This document shows positions 1 through 5,860 of a DNA stretch of 20,882 nt, piece after piece. The number at the start of each line of letters is the position of its first letter. The stretch's first letter is position 1. Position numbers and translations under genes: made by a program. Location of the stretch: assembly GCA_023663915.1 (NCBI GenBank), contig JAMPGN010000050.1:1-20882 (forward strand). The letters run 5' to 3'. The notes beneath the pieces were generated by a model, which searched no databases, was not told where the DNA came from, and saw only the letters and a program-made list of their open reading frames with translations. Source of the DNA: Eubacterium sp. (GTDB taxonomy: Bacteria > Bacillota_A > Clostridia > Lachnospirales > Lachnospiraceae).

Positions 1-11
1 CTCATATGTTG

Positions 12-17
12 TATAAT
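12..17 (+). promoter_or_regulatory. Possible -10 element of the glgCD promoter
   Basis: A perfect TATAAT hexamer lies 34 bases ahead of the glgC start codon. The -35 element would fall outside the left edge of the window, so the promoter cannot be confirmed. Confidence 0.4.
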
Positions 18-50
18 TTGTTTATTAAGGAAAATAGGAGGAATAGTATT

Positions 51-1256
51 ATGGCAAAAGAAATGATTGCAATGCTTCTTGCCGGCGGACAAGGCTCACG
101 TCTTTATGCGCTTACCGAGAAACTTGCAAAACCAGCAGTTCCTTTTGGCGGCAAATATCGAATTATCGATTTTCCGCTTTCCAACTGCGTCAATTCAGGT
201 ATCGATACCGTAGGTATCCTGACACAGTATCAACCACTGGAGTTAAACGAATATATCGGCAACGGCCAGCCATGGGATCTGGATCGTCTCTATGGCGGCG
301 TGCATGTATTGCCGCCTTATCAGAAAGCACATGGCTCAGACTGGTATAAAGGCACGGCGAATGCGATTTACCAGAATATATCGTTTATTGAGCGTTACGA
401 TCCCAAGTACGTTATCATTCTTTCCGGCGATCAGATCTGTAAGCAGGATTACAGTGATTTCTTGGAGTTTCACAAGGAGAAGAACGCGGAGTTTAGCGTT
501 GCCGTTATGGAGGTTCCTTGGGAGGAGGCTTCCCGTTTTGGTCTGATGGTGGCGGACGAGAATGACAAGATTACGGAATTTCAGGAGAAACCGAAGAACC
601 CGAAGTCCAATCTGGCTTCCATGGGTATCTACATTTTTAACTGGGACATCCTGAAGAAGTATCTGGAAGAGGACGAGGCTGATCCGGAATCCGAGAATGA
701 CTTTGGCAATAACATCATCCCGAATCTGTTGCGCGATCAGCGTCAGATGTATGCTTATCATTTCAGTGGATATTGGAAAGATGTAGGAACCATTTCTTCT
801 TTGTGGGAAGCAAATATGGAGGTTCTTGATCCTGAACACAGCGGCATCAACCTTTTTGATGAAGGCTGGAAGATTTACAGTCGTAATGCAGGTATGACGG
901 GACACAAGATCAATGCGGGCGCAGTGGTAGAGAATGCCATGATTACCGATGGATGCCGGATCAAGGGTACGGTGAAACATTCCGTGCTTTTTGGCGGTGT
1001 AAAGGTAGAATCCGGCGCGGTGGTTGAAGATGCTGTCATCATGGGCGGCACGACGATCAAGTCTGGCGCGGTGGTGAAACACTGTATCGTGGCAGAGAAT
1101 GTAACAATCTGCGAGAATGCCGTAGTAGGCGCAATGCCTACCGAGAGTGAGAAAGGCGTAGCGACTGTTGGTTCGGGCGTTATTATAGGCGAGAATGTTG
1201 TGGTAGGTCCGAATGCTATGGTCAGAAATAATGTAGAAGGTGGTGAAGTACAATGA
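51..1256 (+). CDS. glgC: Glucose-1-phosphate adenylyltransferase, catalytic subunit GlgC
   Basis: GlgC makes ADP-glucose from glucose-1-phosphate and ATP, the committed step of bacterial glycogen synthesis, in the cytoplasm. The protein is 401 aa, normal for the family. The N-terminal nucleotidyltransferase domain opens with [10 protein letters not shown] (residues 9-18), followed by [26 protein letters not shown] segment forms the sugar-phosphate region, and the C-terminal ~120 residues form the left-handed beta-helix with hexapeptide periodicity (for example [13 protein letters not shown]). The ATG at 51 is chosen because AGGAGG at 36-41 sits 9 bases upstream; the in-frame ATG at 6 lacks this. 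The usual SGDHIYK motif around catalytic Asp127 reads SGDQICK here, an unusual variant. The stop overlaps the glgD start by four bases (ATGA), so the two are co-translated, probably as a heteromeric enzyme. Confidence 0.96.
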   Translation: MAKEMIAMLLAGGQGSRLYALTEKLAKPAVPFGGKYRIIDFPLSNCVNSGIDTVGILTQYQPLELNEYIGNGQPWDLDRLYGGVHVLPPYQKAHGSDWYKGTANAIYQNISFIERYDPKYVIILSGDQICKQDYSDFLEFHKEKNAEFSVAVMEVPWEEASRFGLMVADENDKITEFQEKPKNPKSNLASMGIYIFNWDILKKYLEEDEADPESENDFGNNIIPNLLRDQRQMYAYHFSGYWKDVGTISSLWEANMEVLDPEHSGINLFDEGWKIYSRNAGMTGHKINAGAVVENAMITDGCRIKGTVKHSVLFGGVKVESGAVVEDAVIMGGTTIKSGAVVKHCIVAENVTICENAVVGAMPTESEKGVATVGSGVIIGENVVVGPNAMVRNNVEGGEVQ

Positions 1257-2398
1257 TCAAATCAAGCACAGATGTAATCGGTATTATTTTCCCTAACAGT
1301 TATGACGCTCTTGTTCCGGAACTGGTCAGCGTGCGTTTGATGGCTTCGATCCCTTTTGCCAGCCGTTATCGTATTATTGATTTTATTCTGTCCAGCATGA
1401 CGCATTCCGGCATTGACAATATCTCTGTTGTAGTAAATAAGAATTATCATTCCCTGATGGACCACCTTGGCTCCGGCCGTGAGTGGGATCTGGTTCGTAA
1501 GAATGGCGGTCTGCACATTTTCCCACCTTTTGCAGAAAAAGAAGTGAGCGGTCCTTATGTTGGACGTGCCAGTGCACTGGCGAGCCTTCTGGATTTCTTA
1601 AAAGACCAGAAAGAGAAATATGTGGTGATGTCGGATACGAATGTCGTGGTCAATTTTGATTTCAATGCAATGCTACAGGCACATGAGAACAGCGGCGCAG
1701 ACATCACGATCGCCTACAATGAGCAGGAACTTCCGAAAGAACTGCTCGATTATCAGACAAGCGATAGAATTTTCTATTATACGTTTGATGTGGAAGAAGG
1801 GCGTATCCGTAAAGTGAGCATCAACCCGAAGACAGAGGGCGTGCAGAATACTTCGATGAATATTTTCGTTATTGAGCGTAAACTGCTGATTGAGCTTGTC
1901 AGTACGGCATATATGCAGGGGCGTTCCTTCTTTATGCGTGATGTCATTATGCCCCAGCTTAGCAAGCTGAACGTACAGGGTTACAAGTACACGGGTTATG
2001 TGGCGCGTATCAGCGGCATGAAGAGCTATTTCGAGGAGAATATGAAGCTTCTCGACGACTATAATCTGGATGCCCTGTTCTCGGCGGCTCCTATTTATAC
2101 GAAGATCCGTGGGGATAACCCGACTCATTACAAGGATGGCGCGAAGGTTCAGAATGTTATGATGGCTGACGGCTGCGTGATCGAGGGCGAAGTGGAGAAC
2201 AGCGTGATTTTCCGTGGCGTTAAGGTCGGCAAAGGCGCTAAGATCAAGAATTGTATTCTGATGCAGGATACGGTTGTGGAATCCGGCGCGAACGTGGAGT
2301 ATCTTATCACCGACAAGAATGTTACCATCACAGCAGGCAAGGAGTTGAAGGGTACGGATACTTTCCCGGTTTATATTGAGAAATTTAAGACGGTATAG
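1253..2398 (+). CDS. glgD: GlgD, non-catalytic/regulatory subunit of ADP-glucose pyrophosphorylase
   Basis: GlgD is the second subunit of the Firmicutes ADP-glucose pyrophosphorylase; in studied systems it has little or no activity alone and modulates GlgC. The 381-aa protein keeps the fold signatures [21 protein letters not shown] and a C-terminal beta-helix ([22 protein letters not shown]). The N-terminal nucleotide-binding loop GGxGxRL of GlgC is replaced by [12 protein letters not shown], which fits a non-catalytic role. The start ATG overlaps the glgC stop, and AAGGTGG at 1237-1243 gives a ribosome binding site inside glgC. A terminator follows 32 bases after the stop. No other glycogen gene (glgA, glgB, glgP) lies downstream in this window. 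Confidence 0.95.
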   Translation: MIKSSTDVIGIIFPNSYDALVPELVSVRLMASIPFASRYRIIDFILSSMTHSGIDNISVVVNKNYHSLMDHLGSGREWDLVRKNGGLHIFPPFAEKEVSGPYVGRASALASLLDFLKDQKEKYVVMSDTNVVVNFDFNAMLQAHENSGADITIAYNEQELPKELLDYQTSDRIFYYTFDVEEGRIRKVSINPKTEGVQNTSMNIFVIERKLLIELVSTAYMQGRSFFMRDVIMPQLSKLNVQGYKYTGYVARISGMKSYFEENMKLLDDYNLDALFSAAPIYTKIRGDNPTHYKDGAKVQNVMMADGCVIEGEVENSVIFRGVKVGKGAKIKNCILMQDTVVESGANVEYLITDKNVTITAGKELKGTDTFPVYIEKFKTV

Positions 2399-2429
2399 TC
2401 GGAACATATTTTAAACATATTTTGGACGG

Positions 2430-2462
2430 AAAAAACTGCATTGTTAAAATGCAGTTTTTTTT
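2430..2462 (+). terminator. Intrinsic terminator of glgCD
   Basis: An 11-bp perfect stem (2430-2440 with 2450-2460, arms AAAAAACTGCA and TGCAGTTTTTT) encloses a 9-base loop and runs into a T-tract. It ends the glgC-glgD unit. The loop and T-tract also hold the likely promoter of the next gene. Confidence 0.9.
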
Positions 2463-2469
2463 GTATACT
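2441..2469 (+). promoter_or_regulatory. Promoter of the small-gene island, nested in the glgD terminator
   Basis: TTGTTA (2441-2446) lies in the loop of the terminator hairpin and TATACT (2464-2469) directly after its T-tract, with an ideal 17-base spacer. The match is 4/6 and 5/6 to the sigma-A consensus. It is correctly placed for the gene starting at 2509. Confidence 0.5.
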
Positions 2470-2508
2470 GATTAGTAGGTGGAGTGGAGCGATACAAGGA
2501 GAAGGCGA

Positions 2509-2949
2509 GTGAAGATTTATTTAGATAATTGCTGCTATAATCGCATACTGAATGACCGTAGCAATTCACAGATATATTATAAACGAAATTCAGTCATGCT
2601 TATTCTCGAGTTAGTAGAAAAAGCATCGGTGAACTTGGTCGGAAGTGAAATGCTGGTAAAAGAAATAAGAGATATTTACGATAGTTATAAAAGAGCCGTT
2701 ATTCGGATGATGTACAGTTTGTGTTCCGAGGAGATTAGGATAAATTCAGCTATTTTGGACAGGGCAGAGAAAATCCGCCATTGTTCCAATGTCAAGTATA
2801 AAGACAGCATTCATCTGGCTTGTGCTGAAATGGCAGGTGCAGACGCTTTATTGACGACCGATAAGAAATTTATAAGTAATGGGAATCGTATTAAGACATA
2901 CACAAGAGTAATGAATCCAAATCAATGGTTATCGGAGGTGCTATATTAA
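2509..2949 (+). CDS. PIN-domain protein, probable VapC-like toxin nuclease
   Basis: PIN-domain proteins are metal-dependent RNases, often toxins of type II toxin-antitoxin pairs. With the GTG start at 2509 the protein is 146 aa and begins VKIYLDNCCYNR, the typical first strand with metal-binding Asp6. Further acidic residues fit the PIN active site: Glu47 or Glu52, Asp99 in KYKDSIHLACAE, and Asp118 in LLTTDKKF. The GTG is preferred over the upstream GTG at 2479 because AAGGAG (2496-2501) sits 7 bases ahead and the PIN fold begins right there. The stop codon overlaps the start of the next gene as TAATG, implying coupled translation with a candidate antitoxin. No antitoxin lies upstream, so the order is toxin first. 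The exact RNA target cannot be told. Confidence 0.78.
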   Translation: MKIYLDNCCYNRILNDRSNSQIYYKRNSVMLILELVEKASVNLVGSEMLVKEIRDIYDSYKRAVIRMMYSLCSEEIRINSAILDRAEKIRHCSNVKYKDSIHLACAEMAGADALLTTDKKFISNGNRIKTYTRVMNPNQWLSEVLY

Positions 2950-3158
2950 TGATTTCGACGAAATTAAATATAATGAGTAATGCGGAAATACAAAGGAATG
3001 GTATTGCGGCGCTTAAAGAAGCTTTAGGGGTGACAGGGACGATTAAGTTTCTTGAACAATTTGATCAAGGCGGTTATGGTGATTATACGGCGGAAAAGTA
3101 TTTGGATGAAGGACTAGAACCGACAGACGAGGAGATTCGCAGGATGTTTGGGTGTTAG
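2949..3158 (+). CDS. Small acidic protein, candidate antitoxin partner of the PIN protein
   Basis: This 69-aa protein (MISTKLNIMSNAEIQRNGIA...) has two helical stretches: IQRNGIAALKEALG, then GTIKFLEQFDQGGYGDYTAEKYLDEG. It ends in an acidic TDEEIRRMFGC tail. The pattern resembles small proteins commonly seen beside PIN genes, in which a FLxQF segment precedes GDYT, but I recognise no named domain and no DNA-binding motif. The start at 2949 is supported by GGAGGTG at 2934-2940, and its A is the last base of the toxin stop. Antitoxin function is inferred only from coupling, size and charge. It could equally be an accessory subunit. Confidence 0.65.
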   Translation: MISTKLNIMSNAEIQRNGIAALKEALGVTGTIKFLEQFDQGGYGDYTAEKYLDEGLEPTDEEIRRMFGC

Positions 3159-3195
3159 GGAGGTAACGGAATGGATTTATACAAGGAGATAGTGC

Positions 3196-3411
3196 ATGAA
3201 TAAAGAATCCTTTTCATTTGTGGTATATATGATTCATGCCTGCGCCAATAAATGGCATATGATGCCGTCAGAGGTTTATCGTAGATTGCAGAGCGTGGGT
3301 TGTATCGAGTGCTATCTTGTGCCTCATTATGAGATTTTGCATACGCAGGGGACAGGATGTATTGTGAACGACATTGAGGAATATCTGAGTGTGCGAGGTG
3401 CGGCGGTATGA
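3196..3411 (+). CDS. DUF3791 family small protein
   Basis: This 71-aa protein matches from memory the DUF3791 pattern: FVVYMIHACANKW, then PSEVYRRL, GCIECYLVPHYEILHTQGT and a closing DIEEYLSVRG. It is predicted soluble and mostly helical. The molecular function of the family is not established. It starts 37 bases after the previous gene with AAGGAG at 3183-3188, and its stop overlaps the DUF3990 gene by four bases (ATGA), so the two products are made in coordination. In many Clostridia DUF3791 genes sit directly beside DUF3990 genes. The natural reading is an antitoxin or regulatory partner of the ADP-ribosyltransferase-like protein, which is an inference. Confidence 0.8.
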   Translation: MNKESFSFVVYMIHACANKWHMMPSEVYRRLQSVGCIECYLVPHYEILHTQGTGCIVNDIEEYLSVRGAAV

Positions 3412-3887
3412 TCGTTTATCATGGTTCAACAAAGGTTGTCAAGAAACCGGATATAAGGCATTCTTATCGAACGCTTGATTTCGGAATGGGATTTTATGTG
3501 ACTACCATTAGAGAACAGGCAGAGAGATGGGCAAGGCGTAAATCAGATATTATGGGGAAAAATAAGGCAATCGTAAATGTCTATCAAATGTGTGATGATC
3601 ATAAGGGATTTCAGGTAAAGTCTTTTGATGATGATTTGCTAGAATGGATTGATTTTGTATGCAGATGCCGGGACGGAGAACAAGACTACCGGAAGTATGA
3701 CATGATTTTCGGAAAAGTTGCAAATGATAAAGTGTTCCGAGTCGTAGACATGTATCATACAGGAATTTGGGATAAAGAACGTGCACTCAAAGAAATTAGG
3801 GTTTATCCATCTTATGACCAGATAGCGTTTATTACGCAGAGGGCTATAGATAGGATGTTAGTATTTGAATCGTTCGAGGAGATATGA
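3408..3887 (+). CDS. DUF3990 family protein, ADP-ribosyltransferase-like
   Basis: The 159-aa protein carries features of the ADP-ribosyltransferase fold. It begins IVYHGST, a first NAD-binding motif with His5, followed by LDFGMGFYVTT, which resembles the second motif with Tyr30. YDQIAFITQ near the C-terminus puts Gln138 where the third catalytic residue of an H-Y-[E/Q] enzyme would be. DUF3990 has these three conserved blocks, so this copy appears intact. It has no signal peptide or membrane segment, so it would act in the cytoplasm. It overlaps DUF3791 upstream and is followed after 3 bases by another small gene. A toxin that modifies a cellular target is plausible but unproven. No target or activity is shown by the sequence. 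Confidence 0.82.
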   Translation: MIVYHGSTKVVKKPDIRHSYRTLDFGMGFYVTTIREQAERWARRKSDIMGKNKAIVNVYQMCDDHKGFQVKSFDDDLLEWIDFVCRCRDGEQDYRKYDMIFGKVANDKVFRVVDMYHTGIWDKERALKEIRVYPSYDQIAFITQRAIDRMLVFESFEEI

Positions 3888-3890
3888 CCG

Positions 3891-4121
3891 ATGGATGGAG
3901 AAATGTTGGAAAGGGTATATCAAGAAAATTTAGAAGAGAGAATCATCGCCTATCTCTCTGAGACAAAAGGGATTTCATTAGAAAATGCAATGGATATTTA
4001 TTATCACAGCGCATTGGCGGATAAGATTCATCGGGGAGTTGAAGGTGTGCAATACCTCGATTACAAGGTGCTTGTCCAGATATTGTGTGAGACAGAGAAA
4101 GATTTATTGATGTCATTTTAA
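3891..4121 (+). CDS. Small helical protein, third member of the DUF3791-DUF3990 module
   Basis: This 76-aa protein has the blocks LEERIIAYLSETKGISLENAMDIYYHSALADKI and QYLDYKVLVQILCETEKDL, without a membrane segment. Its layout recalls the DUF3791 protein two genes upstream: a helix, then a PSEVYRRL-like or ENAMDIYY block, then a YL-containing block and a final acidic helix. The two may be distant paralogues flanking DUF3990. It starts 3 bases after the DUF3990 stop with GAGGAGA as ribosome binding site. No obvious terminator follows before the lipoprotein gene. Its function is unknown; its position suggests a component of the same toxin-antitoxin-like unit. Confidence 0.72.
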   Translation: MDGEMLERVYQENLEERIIAYLSETKGISLENAMDIYYHSALADKIHRGVEGVQYLDYKVLVQILCETEKDLLMSF

Positions 4122-4179
4122 GAAATTTAAAAATATAAAATTATAACATTCAAACTCATGAAAGGAAGGATGAAGAACA

Positions 4180-4983
4180 ATGCGGAAGGCAGGCAGATTG
4201 CATCAAATATTTAAAAAGACACTAGTGTCAGTTATTTGCATGGTGGAAATGCTCGTTGTAATAGGAAGTATATCAGCCTGTGGTGTGAACGTCGGCAGCG
4301 CCACGCCACAACAGGGAGCAACGGTCACAAATGAAAGTCAGCAGACAACAGCAGCGTCAAATACAATTCCGCAGGAAACAACGCCGTCCAAGGAAAGCCG
4401 GCAGGTAGCAGTGCCGTCAACCGAACCGCAGCAGGATACTGCACCGTCTGATACGGCGCAGCAGGATACCGCCCAGTCCAACACGCACCAGCAGGACGTA
4501 CCTCAGCCTGCACAGGGCGGCAGCGGACAGATCAGCCTTGATGATGCGAAACAGGCAGCTCTTGCGGATGCGGGAGTGTCCGCTTCTGACGCGCAGTATA
4601 CGAAAGAAAAGTTAGATTATGAAGACGGCATTGCGGTATATGATATTGAGTTTTATGCAGGCAATACGCAGTATGAATATGAGATTAATGCGGCGACGGG
4701 CGCGGTTTATAGCAAGAGCATAGAAACATTCCCCACGCAGGCGGGCAATGGAAATGGAAGTAAAATGGGAACTTCGACAACCTATATTGATGTGGATGAC
4801 GCAAAAGCGATTGCCCTCAATCATGCAGGATTCTCCGAAGCGGATGTGAGTTGTTTCAAAAGTGAGTTTGACATCGACGACGGTTGGGCAGTATATGAAA
4901 TAGAGTTCAACAAAGGCGGACGGGAATATGAGTATAAGATTAATGCAGCGGATGGTTCGATCATGGAGTATGACGTGGATTGA
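4180..4983 (+). CDS. Lipoprotein with two PepSY domains
   Basis: The 267-aa protein begins with a lipoprotein signal: basic N-terminus, hydrophobic stretch and lipobox ISAC with Cys34 as the lipidated residue. It should therefore be anchored on the outer face of the membrane. Residues ~43-112 are a Gln/Thr/Ser/Pro-rich linker with degenerate decads built on QQDTAPSDTA and QQDTAQSNTH. Two PepSY domains follow: ~118-180 (LDDAKQAALADAGVS ... VYDIEFYAGNTQYEYEINAATG) and ~204-267 (VDDAKAIALNHAGFS ... VYEIEFNKGGREYEYKINAADG). PepSY domains are associated with binding or inhibiting peptidases at the cell surface. The ATG at 4180 has AAGGAAGGA nine bases ahead. The gene stands alone and is followed by a bidirectional terminator. 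Confidence 0.88.
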   Translation: MRKAGRLHQIFKKTLVSVICMVEMLVVIGSISACGVNVGSATPQQGATVTNESQQTTAASNTIPQETTPSKESRQVAVPSTEPQQDTAPSDTAQQDTAQSNTHQQDVPQPAQGGSGQISLDDAKQAALADAGVSASDAQYTKEKLDYEDGIAVYDIEFYAGNTQYEYEINAATGAVYSKSIETFPTQAGNGNGSKMGTSTTYIDVDDAKAIALNHAGFSEADVSCFKSEFDIDDGWAVYEIEFNKGGREYEYKINAADGSIMEYDVD

Positions 4984-5068
4984 TTCTTGCATTTAACGAT
5001 AGAAAGCAGAACCTAAAGTTATAGTTGCGATAAATAAAGAGATTCAAATATTATATACAAGAAATAAA

Positions 5069-5103
5069 AAGGGACGTGGGATTTTCTCATGTCCTTTCTT
5101 TTT
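5069..5103. terminator. Bidirectional terminator between convergent genes
   Basis: A 13-bp stem with three G-U pairs (5069-5081 with 5085-5097) and a 3-base loop is followed by a T-rich tract on the plus strand. On the minus strand the flanking A-run also reads as a T-tract. It lies between the PepSY lipoprotein gene and the convergent XRE gene, whose TGA stop (5087-5089) is inside the hairpin. Confidence 0.75.
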
Positions 5104-5302
5104 CATCCTTTTCAAATCTGACAATGCTGTCAGCAGTGCAGTCTAACGCATTGCATAATTTCTCAAGGGTATACATTGTTATGTTGTTATTATGTTTAAG
5201 AGTATGCACGGTGCTGGCTGGTATGCCGTATCGGTTGATTAAAGCATATGTTGTCACGCCCTTCTGACGCATGGTTTCCCACAGGGGTTCGTAGCTTATC
5301 AT
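5087..5302 (-). CDS. XRE/Cro-type HTH transcriptional regulator
   Basis: This 71-aa protein is little more than one Cro/C1-type helix-turn-helix: YEPLWETMRQKGVTTYALINRYGIPASTVHTLKHN, then NITMYTLEKLCNALDCTADSIVRF. It is the common minimal XRE regulator of Clostridia. The ATG at 5302 has an AAGGAG ribosome binding site on the minus strand at about 5318-5323. The gene is divergent from the small Cys-rich membrane protein gene. The intervening region carries a TATACT/AGTATA dyad (5356-5377) that could be its operator. No toxin partner is recognisable next to it. Confidence 0.87.
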   Translation of the reverse strand: MISYEPLWETMRQKGVTTYALINRYGIPASTVHTLKHNNNITMYTLEKLCNALDCTADSIVRFEKDEKERT

Positions 5303-5350
5303 GTGATTACCCTCATTCTCCTTTTTTTATTATGATTCATAAAATTTTGG

Positions 5351-5379
5351 TTGAATATACTAGACATGACGAGTATACT
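5351..5379 (+). promoter_or_regulatory. Promoter with overlapping inverted-repeat operator candidate
   Basis: TTGAAT (5351-5356) and TATACT (5374-5379) with a 17-base spacer form a good sigma-A promoter pointing at the small membrane protein gene. Across it lies the dyad TATACT (5356-5361) - 10 bases - AGTATA (5372-5377), a size suited to an XRE dimer. A second TATAAT at 5437-5442 is an alternative -10 closer to the gene. Confidence 0.45.
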
Positions 5380-5507
5380 TGCCTTAGCGACTATACAAAT
5401 AGAAGAAAATATGGTATAAAATACTACGAAACAGAGTATAATATACATATGAACTAAAAATACAAATGGATCTGCAATAAAAATATAGAGATAGGGAGTG
5501 GGAATGT

Positions 5508-5729
5508 ATGGGTACGTTTTGGAAACTGTTTCGCGTCATTGCATTATTGATACCGTTAGCAGCTATCGTGATTGGCAATCTGGTGCATGGCTGGTATCGG
5601 ATCAAATGTTTCAAGGTAAAGAAATGCTCAGACAGGCAGTGCAGATACAGATTACATTGCCCTAAATATAAGGATAGGCTTACAGAAGAAGATAAAGACA
5701 AGATAGAAAAGCTCATAGATCAGTTCTGA
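5508..5729 (+). CDS. Small membrane protein with a cytosolic Cys cluster
   Basis: This 73-aa protein has one membrane helix at residues ~7-28 (FRVIALLIPLAAIVIGNLV). A basic segment with four cysteines follows (Cys34, 40, 45, 51; C-x5-C-x4-C-x5-C), then a charged helix EEDKDKIEKLIDQF. The four Cys could bind a metal, but the spacing matches no zinc finger I can name. GGGAG lies upstream of the ATG at 5508. It is divergent from the XRE gene and precedes the carB promoter. I do not recognise the family. Confidence 0.62.
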   Translation: MGTFWKLFRVIALLIPLAAIVIGNLVHGWYRIKCFKVKKCSDRQCRYRLHCPKYKDRLTEEDKDKIEKLIDQF

Positions 5730-5789
5730 TTGAAGAATTTAATGATTAATTTTATATAAAATGAATAGCGGGTTCGAAGCGCAACCGAA

Positions 5790-5819
5790 TTGACACTCTC
5801 GCATGTCTAATGATAAAAT
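5790..5819 (+). promoter_or_regulatory. Sigma-A promoter of carB
   Basis: A perfect -35 TTGACA (5790-5795) and a TAAAAT -10 (5814-5819) are separated by 18 bases. The -10 lies 41 bases ahead of the carB start. I see no T-box, attenuator hairpin or PyrR-type leader in the short untranslated region. Confidence 0.7.
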
Positions 5820-5860
5820 GATGAACAGTAGTGAGATGTGTGTAAGATTGGAGGATATGT

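Noticed and set aside
336..1253. Long antisense open frame of about 305 codons across glgC
   Set aside because: It mirrors the glgC codons, has no ribosome binding site or family pattern, and glgC is certain.
3171..3203. Ten-residue ORF (MDLYKEIVHE) just ahead of the DUF3791 gene with a GGGAGG site
   Set aside because: It overlaps the DUF3791 start and might couple translation, but ten codons cannot be told from chance.
5767..5785. GGTTCGAAGC resembles a tRNA T-loop, suggesting a tRNA end or attachment site
   Set aside because: No acceptor, anticodon arm or CCA fits around it, and no integrase is nearby. It lies just before the carB -35.
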